Source: Leptodesmis sichuanensis A121 (GTDB taxonomy: Bacteria > Cyanobacteriota > Cyanobacteriia > Leptolyngbyales > Leptolyngbyaceae). Taken from it: a stretch of DNA of 64,000 nucleotides. The position numbers and the translations under genes are program-made. Numbering within the stretch: the first letter of the stretch is position 1; every line of letters starts with the position of its first letter. Shown here one piece after another: positions 35,422 to 43,876 of this stretch. The notes beneath the pieces were generated by a model. That model had not been told where the DNA came from. It saw nothing but the letters and a program-made list of their open reading frames with translations, and searched no databases. The stretch is from NCBI RefSeq assembly GCF_021379005.1, contig NZ_CP075171.1, forward strand, positions 992,001 through 1,056,000, in the 5' to 3' direction.

Positions 35422-36858
35422 GTGAAGCAGGTGGAAACAGGTTCAAATTCAAAGCTTGAAGTCAAGGGAACTACTAAGACATCCAGTACTTCGAGTCAAG
35501 GTATTTCTGGTCATCCCGGTAAAAGTCAAAATTCTACTTCCAGGGATGCTGCTCCTCTGGTTCCTGAACCACGTTCTCAACCCGTCCGGCATCGATCTCC
35601 CTGGCAACAGGTTCGAAAGACACTGGCGATCGGGCTGACCACAGCCATATCTGTCACGCTGGGGCTGACGGCAGCCCTGATGGTACCGCTGCCTGTAGGT
35701 CTGGTTGCTAAGGATGAAGATGGGCGATCGCCTGACCTGTGGCAGGTTGGGCTGGGCTATCATGTGGGCCGCCCGGTCAACATTTTGCTGATGGGGATTG
35801 ACCTATCTTCTGGGGCCAAACAGGATAGCCCCAACATTTTTGATGGCAATAGCGATACCATGCTGCTGCTGCGGGTCGATCCAGAAGCCGATACAGTCAG
35901 TTTGCTGTCAATTCCCAGAGATACCCAGGTAGATCTGCCAGGAGTGGGAACCAGCAAGATTAATGCCGCGAATATGAGAGGAGGCGCGACGTTAGCAGCC
36001 CAAACGGTCAGTGCAACCTTGAATGGGGTACAAATCGATCGCTATGTGCGAGTCAGTACCGAAGCCTTCCGAGAACTGGTGGACTTGTTGGGGGGAGTTG
36101 AGGTCTACGTCCCGAAGCGGATGCAGTATGAAGATAAAACCCAGAAACTCAAAATTGATCTAAATCCAGGGCTGCAAACCTTAAGTGGTGCCCAGGCTGA
36201 ACAATTTGCCCGCTTCCGACATGATGATTTGGGAGATATTGGTCGGGTACAACGGCAACAGGCTCTCCTCAAAGCCCTGCGTAAGAAACTCACCAGTCCC
36301 ACTGTGATTCCCCGCATTCCCATGCTAGTGCAGACGATGCAGAAATATATTGATACGAATCTCAGCATGGAAGAAATGCTGGCTCTGGTGAGTGCCGGAC
36401 GGAAACTGGCTGATGGCGGCGTGAAAATGGTGATGCTACCTGGACGATTCAGCGGCCCAGATGAATATATCGCCAGCTACTGGATTATGGATCCGGCAGG
36501 GCGCGATCGCGTGATGAAACAGTATTTTGGGGTGGAGCCTCTGGATTTCACAAATATCTATCAGGAGCCTACGGCTAATTCCCTCAAGATTACGATTCAA
36601 AATGCTTCTGGCAATCCCGATGCTCCCTACCAACTCCAAGAAACGTTAACCAAATTAGGGTTTTCTAACGTCTATATTTCTGGAGAACAGCTTGATCGCC
36701 AGCCCCAGACCGAAGTTATTCCCCAACGAGGAGATTTAACAGCGGCTGAGAATTTGCAAAAAGCGTTAGGCCTGGGGCAGGTGCAGGCCGACTCTACCGG
36801 GGATGTCGAATCGGATATTACGATTCAGGTAGGAGAGGATTGGGGGAAGAAACTGTAG
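35422..36858 (+). CDS. LytR-CpsA-Psr (LCP) family protein
   Basis: 478 aa from GTG 35422, five bases after GGAG; GTG 35410 is an alternative. A Ser/Thr-rich cytoplasmic segment, one membrane helix (~75-100), then an LCP domain: NILLMGIDLSSG, SDTMLLLRVDP, LSIPRDTQVDLPG with the conserved SIPRDT arginine, KINAANMRGG, and FARFRHDDLGDIGRVQRQQ. A LytR_C domain (SLKITIQNASGNPDAP) closes it. LCP enzymes attach polysaccharides or teichoic-acid-like polymers to peptidoglycan; in cyanobacteria the polymer is probably a sheath or S-layer polysaccharide. Its 3' end overlaps the convergent hydrolase gene by 41 bp. Confidence 0.92.
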   Translation: MKQVETGSNSKLEVKGTTKTSSTSSQGISGHPGKSQNSTSRDAAPLVPEPRSQPVRHRSPWQQVRKTLAIGLTTAISVTLGLTAALMVPLPVGLVAKDEDGRSPDLWQVGLGYHVGRPVNILLMGIDLSSGAKQDSPNIFDGNSDTMLLLRVDPEADTVSLLSIPRDTQVDLPGVGTSKINAANMRGGATLAAQTVSATLNGVQIDRYVRVSTEAFRELVDLLGGVEVYVPKRMQYEDKTQKLKIDLNPGLQTLSGAQAEQFARFRHDDLGDIGRVQRQQALLKALRKKLTSPTVIPRIPMLVQTMQKYIDTNLSMEEMLALVSAGRKLADGGVKMVMLPGRFSGPDEYIASYWIMDPAGRDRVMKQYFGVEPLDFTNIYQEPTANSLKITIQNASGNPDAPYQLQETLTKLGFSNVYISGEQLDRQPQTEVIPQRGDLTAAENLQKALGLGQVQADSTGDVESDITIQVGEDWGKKL

Positions 36859-37765
36859 GTGCGCCAGAAGCGGCATTCATTTCAGCCAGGAACTCTTGTA
36901 ATAGGGCAATGACCATAGCTGGGTGTTCCAGGTGAGGCAGCACTCCCGTTTCAGCCAGACGCACAAACAGTTGAATGGTCTTGGGGTTGAGGCTGGCTAA
37001 CCGTTGCCCCAAGTCGGCACTCGTAAATTGAGCCTCTTCCCCCCAGACGATCGCCGTAGGAACAATCAGTTGTCCGATGTAGTGGGCTAGATCAAAGTAC
37101 AAATCTCCTCGTAAGAAGGCCAGGGCTGCATACTGGGCATTCGGTTGAGACGCTGATTCCAGATAGGCTTGTACCGTTTCTGGAGAAACGCGATTGGGGT
37201 CAGCAAACAAGAACCGCTCCAGAAAGTTACGCACGGCCAGTTCATTCATCGCTCCCAGACTGTAAATGAACTGATCCAATAACGGCGTGCCAATCACTTG
37301 CAACGGTAAGCGTCGTCCCGCATCCTGACCAAAATCAGCAAACCCAGATGGACAGACCAGAAACAGTGCTTTGAATAGCTCTGGTCGTTGAATTGCCAAG
37401 CGAATGGCGATCGCCCCCGTTAAGGAGGAAGCCACAACGATCGCCGGTTGATTACAGGTCTGCTCAATCAACTCCCTCAAAATTGCCAAATAATCTTCAA
37501 CCCGATAATCTCGAACCGGATGAGCGGATTCCCCCCAACCAATTAAATCAGGAGCAATCACCTGGTAATCATCCAGAAAGGCCGGATAAACCTTTGACCA
37601 TTCATAGGCCGAAGCGCCTCCACCAAAATTATGGAGAAACAGCAGTGGCTGAGCGTCGGAGGACGGCAACAACCAGGGTTCGCTAACGGCAAGGTAATAT
37701 ACCAACCTGCCCAGAGCAGTGTTAATCACCTGTTGCCCAATACCTGGCGGATGGAACTGCAGCAT
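36818..37765 (-). CDS. alpha/beta hydrolase family protein
   Basis: 315 aa. Opening strands and oxyanion loop LLFLHNFGGGAS (41-52), DLIGWGES, and a nucleophile elbow reading ASSLTG with S114; the usual G-x-S-x-G glycines are Ala and Thr, a mild deviation. A His-containing segment near LPHLEHP (~285) may supply the catalytic histidine. Haloalkane-dehalogenase/epoxide-hydrolase-like in overall form, common in cyanobacteria without known substrate. Convergently overlaps the LCP gene by 41 bp. Confidence 0.85.
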   Translation of the reverse strand: MLQFHPPGIGQQVINTALGRLVYYLAVSEPWLLPSSDAQPLLFLHNFGGGASAYEWSKVYPAFLDDYQVIAPDLIGWGESAHPVRDYRVEDYLAILRELIEQTCNQPAIVVASSLTGAIAIRLAIQRPELFKALFLVCPSGFADFGQDAGRRLPLQVIGTPLLDQFIYSLGAMNELAVRNFLERFLFADPNRVSPETVQAYLESASQPNAQYAALAFLRGDLYFDLAHYIGQLIVPTAIVWGEEAQFTSADLGQRLASLNPKTIQLFVRLAETGVLPHLEHPAMVIALLQEFLAEMNAASGAPTVSSPNPLLPES

Positions 37766-38126
37766 GGTTCAGGAAATAAAGGTGGAATGGGCTGCATTAT
37801 AGTGCAATCTCTCTTGAGTCTTGTGTCGTTCATCGTCCGTTCTTGACCCTCTGCCACTGATATGACTCCATCCTCTCATTCCCCTTTCCCTGCACCCACT
37901 GGCCCTGGCCCCACTTCAGAACTTTCGCCAAAAACAATTACCCAGTGGGCAAACTAAGGACGGCCCCGGTAATAATTCTGCAAAAGTTGCGTCGTCCCGT
38001 GCAGTGGATGATATAACAGTCAGCCTTAGTCTACCTGAATGGGTGGACTAGCAATGTCAGGGTGCATGGTGTGGAGTCCGAAAAAATCAGGATCTATTCA
38101 GCGTCTACAAAACAGGAGGTTGGCGT
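37766..38126. other. 361-bp intergenic region
   Basis: Lies between divergent genes. No gene, repeat or palindrome stands out, apart from AGGAGG at 38114-38119, the ribosome-binding site of the next gene. Confidence 0.5.
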
Positions 38127-38699
38127 GTGACTCGGCGGTTCAGACCCATCTTACGGATGCACGACTTGACTTACTACCCTAACAAACATCAACGCCTCAA
38201 AGCGATCGCAGCGCAGCAAGAAGAAGCGATCGGTCAGTACACCCTATATTCCAAAATCTGGGCACCCCCGCAATTAACCCGGTTGTTGATTGTCAAAGTG
38301 CCCCGCTCCGTTCAGCAGTTGACGGAGGAAATGTATCTCCTGTTGATGCAACAACGGGTGAACTGGATGCTACAACACTGGCTGGAAGCTGTCAGCAATA
38401 ATCCCTTTGAAACTCAAGCCTGGTTAGAACAACAGGCATCCCCGATCGCCTCCCAATCTGACTTTCCCCTGCTGCAGGAGCATCAGGATTTAGAAGATAG
38501 TCTGGCTTTGATGGGCTGGCGGGAAGCCTGGGCTGAGTTCATCCTGTCCAGCGATCGCCTGAGCGATTTACTGGTTCAAGAACAAATTCAGTTCAATCAG
38601 GAACCGATTAGCCGTAATCATCCCAACTTTCGGGAGCTGCACGACTTACATCAGGACGTGACTTTGGAGGAATGGCTGACTCTGTTCACTGCCTCATGA
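38127..38699 (+). CDS. conserved hypothetical cyanobacterial protein
   Basis: 190 aa beginning at GTG 38127, well placed after a perfect AGGAGG. Soluble, helical, rich in Trp/Leu/Gln. No domain that I recognise. A basic start (MTRRFRPILRMHDLTYYPNKHQRLKAIAAQQEEAI) resembles the N-terminus of a conserved cyanobacterial family of unknown role. Transcribed alone, converging on the symporter gene. Confidence 0.75.
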   Translation: MTRRFRPILRMHDLTYYPNKHQRLKAIAAQQEEAIGQYTLYSKIWAPPQLTRLLIVKVPRSVQQLTEEMYLLLMQQRVNWMLQHWLEAVSNNPFETQAWLEQQASPIASQSDFPLLQEHQDLEDSLALMGWREAWAEFILSSDRLSDLLVQEQIQFNQEPISRNHPNFRELHDLHQDVTLEEWLTLFTAS

Positions 38700-38778
38700 G
38701 ATTTCTGTATGATTGCGATTGTGATTTCTCTGATTGGAGTTGGCACGGAATCTGCGATCGCCTCCCAACTGCAAGCCG

Positions 38779-40041
38779 TTAGCTGGGCACTTCCGGCTCC
38801 CAACAACTCAAAATTACGGCGTTAGTTACATTTCCAATCACGTTCAGGACAGTTTTGAAGCCATCAGTTAGACGATCGATTCCAGCCACGATCGCAATCC
38901 CTTCTACAGGCAACCCAGCGGCACCCAACACCGTCGCCATTGTGATAATCGCAGAACCGGGAACTCCGGGCGTACTGAAGGACACCAGCAGAGAACTGAG
39001 GGCGATCGCCAGTAGCAGTTCTGCCGTCAGAGGAACGTGATAAATCTGGGCGATAAACAGCGCGTTGAACCCCTGCAAAATCGCCGATCCGTCTCGCTTC
39101 AGTGCCGTTCCCAGGGGAATCGCAAAGCTGGCGATATCTTCTCGTAAGCCGTATTCTTCCTGGGCATTCTGCAGCACCACGGGTAGAGCGGCATTAGAAC
39201 TGGCGGTACCAAAGGCCAGCGACAGGGAGGGAGCCAAACTTTGAAAAAATTTTCCTGGCTTAGCCTGAAGTACAAGCAGGATCAGGGTATACAGGCTGAT
39301 CATGATCAGGGTGGAAATGAACAACCCCAATACATAGACAAACAATTTGGCAATCAGTTCAAACCCCTGAGTGGCAATTACGGAACTGATCAGCGCAAAC
39401 ACCCCGATCGGGGCAATGTACAAAATCAGGGAGAGAATCTTTTCGCTAATTACATACACGCTTTCCATCAAGGCGACAAAACTGGTTCCTTTTTCCCCCG
39501 CAAACTGGATACCAACGCCAATCAGGGCAGCAGAAAAGATCGTTTGTAATAGGTTGCCCGTACTCAGCGCTTCCAACGGATTGACCGGAACCAGGCTGAC
39601 CAACCAATCCACTAGGGACTGATTCTGGTGTACTTGCATCTCTGCGATCGCCGTAAACCCCGTAAGTCCAGCCCCCGGTTTTAAGACAGTGCAAATGATG
39701 AGTCCCAAGCCCACAGCAATTGAACTGGTAAACAGATAGCTGGTCAGCAGTTTGGCGGCATAGCGTCCGACCTGAGCAGCATTACTGATCCGGGTCAGAC
39801 CCAGAATCAGGGACGAGAAGACGATCGGAATAACAACAAACTGGATGAGGCGCAGAAAAGCTTTGCCCACGGGATCGAGCAGGTAGCGATCGAGGGTGGG
39901 AATACTGGCTGGAAAATAGAGATTCAAAATCGCGCCAAAGCCAATCCCCAGGGCCAGAGAGGCCAGGATGACAGTGGATAGGCTAATTGGGCAGGTTTGG
40001 GCGGGTGCTTGTGTCTGGGAAGGTGCTTCCATGCGCCTCAT
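38779..40041 (-). CDS. dicarboxylate/amino acid:cation symporter (DAACS family)
   Basis: 420 aa, about eight membrane helices plus two re-entrant loops. Hallmarks are the serine-rich first loop (FGTASSNAALPVVLQNA) and the second (STPGVPGSAIITMATVLGAAGLP), with the substrate-binding IDRLTDGFKTVLNVIGN segment. It takes up glutamate, aspartate or C4-dicarboxylates with Na+ or H+. The start may be ATG 40032 instead, three codons in. In the final helix the family's usual DRxxTxxNVxGD reads DRLTDGFKTVLNVIGN, with Asn for the last Asp. Confidence 0.93.
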   Translation of the reverse strand: MRRMEAPSQTQAPAQTCPISLSTVILASLALGIGFGAILNLYFPASIPTLDRYLLDPVGKAFLRLIQFVVIPIVFSSLILGLTRISNAAQVGRYAAKLLTSYLFTSSIAVGLGLIICTVLKPGAGLTGFTAIAEMQVHQNQSLVDWLVSLVPVNPLEALSTGNLLQTIFSAALIGVGIQFAGEKGTSFVALMESVYVISEKILSLILYIAPIGVFALISSVIATQGFELIAKLFVYVLGLFISTLIMISLYTLILLVLQAKPGKFFQSLAPSLSLAFGTASSNAALPVVLQNAQEEYGLREDIASFAIPLGTALKRDGSAILQGFNALFIAQIYHVPLTAELLLAIALSSLLVSFSTPGVPGSAIITMATVLGAAGLPVEGIAIVAGIDRLTDGFKTVLNVIGNVTNAVILSCWEPEVPS

Positions 40042-40072
40042 TCAATAATTCACTTGCGCTCTATTCTAAGGT

Positions 40073-40333
40073 CTAGGGTTTGATAGGAAGCCCGACCCAT
40101 GTGTCAACATAACTTGACTTGTAGCTGGCTAAAAACTCTGGGATGCCCCCGATCGCTGCTCCACCTGCGGCCAGCACTGCATCCGCGATCAAGCCCATCA
40201 GACTGACATTTCCTCCTCCGTAAACCAGACCTCATCCCCGTTTGACCAGGGCTTCTCCCATCCCCTGGGCGACTTCTCGGTAGGCCGATCGCGATCCCAG
40301 ACTGGAACCACAGAGAACCCGAATATACCTCAT
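40073..40333 (-). pseudogene. truncated LOG-family (lysine decarboxylase-like) pseudogene
   Basis: From ATG 40333 the minus strand reads a LOG-type N-terminus (RYIRVLCGSSLGSRSAYREVAQGMGEAL), a TGA at 40232-40234, then in the same frame GLVYGGGN, SLMGLIADAVLAAGG and GGIPEFL before a TAG near 40073. LOG proteins (cytokinin riboside 5'-monophosphate phosphoribohydrolases) have the core GLVYGGGxxGLMG and PGGxGTxxE; the second half is missing. So it carries one nonsense change (probably Trp TGG to TGA) and a C-terminal deletion. It lies between the symporter and ndhD1. Confidence 0.8.
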
Positions 40334-40469
40334 TGAAATTCCTTGATTATTGCAAACCCTTAACAAAAAATATTTACCTATATTTCATGGGAATAAAGAT
40401 TTATGAATAAATCCTTCGATGCAGTAGTAAGATGGGCTTATTCACAGGTAAGTATTTTTGCTCACTGTT

Positions 40470-42152
40470 ATGATAGCCGATCGATTTCCTTGGCTGACCG
40501 CGATTATCCTGCTTCCACTCGTTGCTTCCTTCGTCATCCCCGTGCTGCCCGACAAAAACGGTAAGCTCGTGAGATGGTTCGCATTGGGTGTAGGCATCGC
40601 GGACTTTGTCTTGATGTGTTACGCCTTCTGGAAGCACTACGATGCCAGCAGTGCGACCTTTCAACTCGCGGAAAATTATGCCTGGGTGCCTCAGTTAGGT
40701 CTGAGCTGGGCTGTTTCGGTCGATGGTCTATCAGTTCCGCTGGTGCTCCTCGCTGGACTGGTAACCACCCTTTCCATTCTCGCGGCATGGCAGGTGAATC
40801 ACAAGCCACGCCTATTTTACTTTCTGATGCTGGTGCTGTACGCCGCTCAGATTGGTGTGTTTGTGGCCCAGGATATGCTGCTGCTGTTCATCATGTGGGA
40901 ACTGGAACTGGTTCCGGTCTACCTGCTGGTGTCCATCTGGGGTGGTCAAAAGCGCCGCTATGCAGCGACTAAATTCCTGCTCTATACCGCTGCGGCCTCG
41001 ATTTTTATTCTGGTTGCGGCACTGGGTATGGCCTTTTATGGCGATACGATCAGCTTCGATATGGCCGTCCTGGGTGTGAAAGATTATCCGATCGCCCTGG
41101 AGTTACTACTTTATGCCGGATTACTGATTGCCTTTGGAGTCAAGCTGGCGATCTTCCCGCTCCATACCTGGCTACCCGATGCCCATGGGGAAGCCTCTGC
41201 CCCTGTCTCGATGATTCTGGCGGGAGTGCTGCTCAAGATGGGCGGATATGGTCTGATCCGAGTGAATCTGGAAATGCTCCCCGATGCTCACGTTTACTTT
41301 GCCCCGATTTTGATGGTGTTGGGTGTGGTGAACATCATCTATGGAGCCTTTAACTCCTTCGCCCAAACCAACATGAAGCGCCGTCTGGCCTATTCTTCGG
41401 TGTCTCACATGGGCTTCGTGCTGCTGGGAATTGCCTCCTTCACCGATCTGGGCATCAGCGGTGCATTGTTACAGATGATTTCCCACGGCTTGATTGCTTC
41501 TGTGCTGTTCTTCCTGGCGGGTGTTACCTACGATCGCACCCATACGATGGCCCTCAACGAAATGGGCAATATCGGTAAGGTGATGCCTAAAGTGTTTGCT
41601 CTGTTTACTGCTGGCGCAATGGCTTCCCTGGCGCTGCCTGGAATGAGTGGATTTGTCAGCGAACTGTCCGTCTTTGTAGGAGTTACCACCAGCGACATCT
41701 ACAGTTCCCCTTTCCGCACTGTAACCGTTTTTCTGGCAGCAGTCGGCCTGATTCTCACCCCGATTTATCTGCTGTCTATGCTGCGCCAACTGTTCTACGG
41801 TACGGATACGGCTCTCACCTGCGGCATGACTGACCCTAGCTTGAATCAGGTGGATCAGGATGCAGTTTGTTTTGGCAACAGTTGTGTACTGCCTGCCGAT
41901 GCTCAATACAATGATGCCAATCCCAGAGAAGTGTTCATTGCCGCCTGCTTCCTGTTACCCATCATTGGGTTTGGTCTCTATCCCAAACTGGCGACCCAGG
42001 TGTATGACGTAAAGACGGTAGCCGTGAATGCGGAAGTGCGTCAGTCCTATACCAAAGTGGCTCAGGAACATCCCGCTCTGTATGCCACCGGGTTCTCATT
42101 CCCCAAGATTGGTAGTTCTCAAGTAGAACCTGTGTTAGGAGTTCTCAAATAG
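40470..42152 (+). CDS. ndhD: NAD(P)H-quinone oxidoreductase subunit 4 (NdhD1)
   Basis: 560 aa from the ATG at 40470 (the TTG at 40458 is unlikely). About 14 membrane helices; proton-channel motifs of the antiporter-like subunit include [36 protein letters not shown] and [12 protein letters not shown] hydrophilic loop near residue 455 ([11 protein letters not shown]...[11 protein letters not shown]) is typical of cyanobacterial NdhD1. Belongs to the thylakoid NDH-1 complex of cyclic electron flow and respiration. ndhF is not adjacent here. A HIP1-containing hairpin with a U-tract at 42356 could end the transcript. Confidence 0.95.
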   Translation: MIADRFPWLTAIILLPLVASFVIPVLPDKNGKLVRWFALGVGIADFVLMCYAFWKHYDASSATFQLAENYAWVPQLGLSWAVSVDGLSVPLVLLAGLVTTLSILAAWQVNHKPRLFYFLMLVLYAAQIGVFVAQDMLLLFIMWELELVPVYLLVSIWGGQKRRYAATKFLLYTAAASIFILVAALGMAFYGDTISFDMAVLGVKDYPIALELLLYAGLLIAFGVKLAIFPLHTWLPDAHGEASAPVSMILAGVLLKMGGYGLIRVNLEMLPDAHVYFAPILMVLGVVNIIYGAFNSFAQTNMKRRLAYSSVSHMGFVLLGIASFTDLGISGALLQMISHGLIASVLFFLAGVTYDRTHTMALNEMGNIGKVMPKVFALFTAGAMASLALPGMSGFVSELSVFVGVTTSDIYSSPFRTVTVFLAAVGLILTPIYLLSMLRQLFYGTDTALTCGMTDPSLNQVDQDAVCFGNSCVLPADAQYNDANPREVFIAACFLLPIIGFGLYPKLATQVYDVKTVAVNAEVRQSYTKVAQEHPALYATGFSFPKIGSSQVEPVLGVLK

Positions 42153-42355
42153 TTTTTGGTTGGCGCGAGGCACGAAGTGCGAGGGGAGAAAAAGTTTTAA
42201 GTTCTCAGTGCTAAGTTCTCAGTTACGACGTTCAACTTAACACTCAAAATTTAGAACTCAAAATTGCTCAAACGCTACGAACCATGTGCCAATCAACCAA
42301 CCAATACCAAACAGTTCGTTAAGACAGTTCGTTAAGGTCGTTAACCAGGAAACGC

Positions 42356-42387
42356 ACGATCGCTTCTCTACAGGGGCGATCGTTTTT
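42356..42387 (+). terminator. rho-independent-type hairpin made from two HIP1-like arms
   Basis: ACGATCGC (42356-42363) pairs perfectly with GCGATCGT (42376-42383), followed by TTTTT. Lies about 200 bp after ndhD. Confidence 0.7.
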
Positions 42388-42786
42388 ATGAGTAAATCCT
42401 GCATACAGCAACACCCAAGCACTACTCACTAAGGGACTTCCTCACCTAAGCAATCTTATCTGGAGGGACAATGGATCAAATAATTTCACCTGCCTGACTC
42501 CCCCGCGATCATGAGAGGAAATATTAGTTTTCGAGATGGGTGTTGCTAAATCTATTTGACACGTTCGACGAGATAGATGCTAAATGAAACAGCTTTCTTT
42601 CCTCCTCAAACGAAACAACTCAACCTGTTAACCTTGAATCCGTTAACTTTGCTTTTGAAGCCTTTCAGCTTCAATTTCAAATGTAGCAGCCTCTGAAAAC
42701 AGGAAATTGGAACGATAAATAAATTTACCTTCTTTACATTTTGGTTACAAAGCCGTCTCAGAACTTCAAACTTAAAGATATTCACC

Positions 42787-42865
42787 TGTAGGATGTATTA
42801 GCGCAGCATCACACATTCCCTTCAAACCTCGGTTTGCTAAAGCGATTTACCCAGCCCATCCTACA
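42787..42865. repeat. 79-bp repeat with TGTAGGATG/CATCCTACA ends
   Basis: Perfect 9-bp inverted ends enclose TATTAGCGCAGCA-type sequence, resembling the dispersed TGTAGGGTGxGTTAG palindromic repeats of cyanobacteria. No flanking duplication seen. Confidence 0.6.
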
Positions 42866-42982
42866 AAATCAAGTGTGATTTATGGCGCAGATCTAAGCAT
42901 GGATAGAACAAGAGTATTTGCAATTACTGTTAATAAATAATGGTTTAGCTCAACATATATAGAGTGATCTTTATTATCAGTT

Positions 42983-43600
42983 ATGCAAACTTCTCAACCA
43001 TACTCTGGCCCGATTACATTAGTTATTTCTGAGATTGTTGAACCCGATCGCATTCAGGAGTATGAAGCCTGGACGAGAGGAATTAATCAGGCGGCTCAAC
43101 AGTTTGCAGGATTTTTGGGGGTGGAAACCATTCGCCCCCGCGATCGCAACCATCCAGAGTACGTAGTGATTGTGAGATTCGATAATTATGATCACTTCAG
43201 AATCTGGTCAAAGTCTTCTGCGTATCGGGACTGGATGGAACGATCGCACCATCTCGTGACCGCCAGAACCCGTCAGCAACTTCCCAGCGGCATTGAGATG
43301 TGGTTTAGCCTGCCTCAGAACAGCCTGCCAACTTCTCAACATCCGACCTATTACAAAAAAGTCATTCTGGGTGTCCTGGCCGTTTATCCTTTAATTTTGC
43401 TCTCCAATGCCCTGCTGGGGCCACTGACAGCAACGTGGCATCCGCTACTCGGCTTGTTCATTTCCTGCATATTCGTGTCGGCCCTATTGACCTACCCCGT
43501 CATGCCCTGGTTGACCAAGCTGTTAAATTTCTGGCTTTATCCCGCTAGTGCAGGAAGGCAGCAGGCAGAAGGCAGAAGGCAGCAGCGCAAATTCCGATAG
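42983..43600 (+). CDS. antibiotic biosynthesis monooxygenase (ABM)-domain membrane protein
   Basis: 205 aa. An ABM-type ferredoxin-like domain at residues ~10-105 (TLVISEIVEPDRIQEYEAWTRGINQAA, GFLGVETIRP, VVIVRFDNYDHFRIWSKS) is followed by two membrane helices (~128-150, 155-178), the usual layout of this cyanobacterial and proteobacterial family. Function unknown; ABM domains can oxidise quinone-like substrates or bind haem. The last ~17 residues (GRQQAEGRRQQRKF) come from a GGCAGAA-type repeat tract and are not part of the family. Confidence 0.85.
   Translation: MQTSQPYSGPITLVISEIVEPDRIQEYEAWTRGINQAAQQFAGFLGVETIRPRDRNHPEYVVIVRFDNYDHFRIWSKSSAYRDWMERSHHLVTARTRQQLPSGIEMWFSLPQNSLPTSQHPTYYKKVILGVLAVYPLILLSNALLGPLTATWHPLLGLFISCIFVSALLTYPVMPWLTKLLNFWLYPASAGRQQAEGRRQQRKFR
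43550..43590. repeat. GGCAGAA repeat tract at the end of the ABM gene
   Basis: Near-tandem GGCAGCA/GGCAGAA units encode the Gln/Arg-rich C-terminus of the ABM-domain protein. Confidence 0.6.
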
Positions 43601-43701
43601 TTTCTACCTTGAAAGTCTCGTGAACTACGGGATTATTTCTAACGAGGTGTACTAGCCAATAAGTTCGACCTCATCGATCTGTATGTCAAAAGTCCTAAGT
43701 T

Positions 43702-43718
43702 ATACTACAATGTAGTAT
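43702..43718. promoter_or_regulatory. perfect 17-bp palindrome upstream of the MATE gene
   Basis: ATACTACA-A-TGTAGTAT, a perfect 8-1-8 inverted repeat 158 bp before the MATE start. Its core resembles TACA/TGTA operators bound by BlaI/CopY-type repressors, although those usually have a two-base spacer. No repressor gene is adjacent. Confidence 0.5.
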
Positions 43719-43828
43719 GTTGATCGGCTGGTTATCTTACTGTGGAAATCCGATCGCCCTCTAGACCAGGATCCCTGGCAAGAGCGATCGCCCCAGAACC
43801 CCCATCCCTCACAATAACCTTTAGCCCC

Positions 43829-43860
43829 TAATTCCTAATCCCTAATTCCTAATCCCCTTA
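43829..43860. repeat. CCTAATC/CCTAATT heptamer tract before the MATE gene
   Basis: Four to five near-perfect 7-bp units end 17 bp before the GTG at 43877. Confidence 0.7.
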
Positions 43861-43876
43861 CTCCTCAGATTCCCTA

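Larger units (their letters stand above)
42153..42982. other. 830-bp intergenic region
   Basis: Holds AAGTTCTCAGT/AACTCAAAATT short repeats (42190-42270), two tandem CAGTTCGTTAAGA units (42311-42336), a terminator-like hairpin (42356-42387) and a palindromic-ended repeat (42787-42865). No credible gene. Confidence 0.6.

Noticed and set aside
41469-41906. 145-aa open frame antisense to ndhD
   Set aside because: Antisense shadow with His/Arg/Gln-rich composition typical of reverse-read membrane genes.
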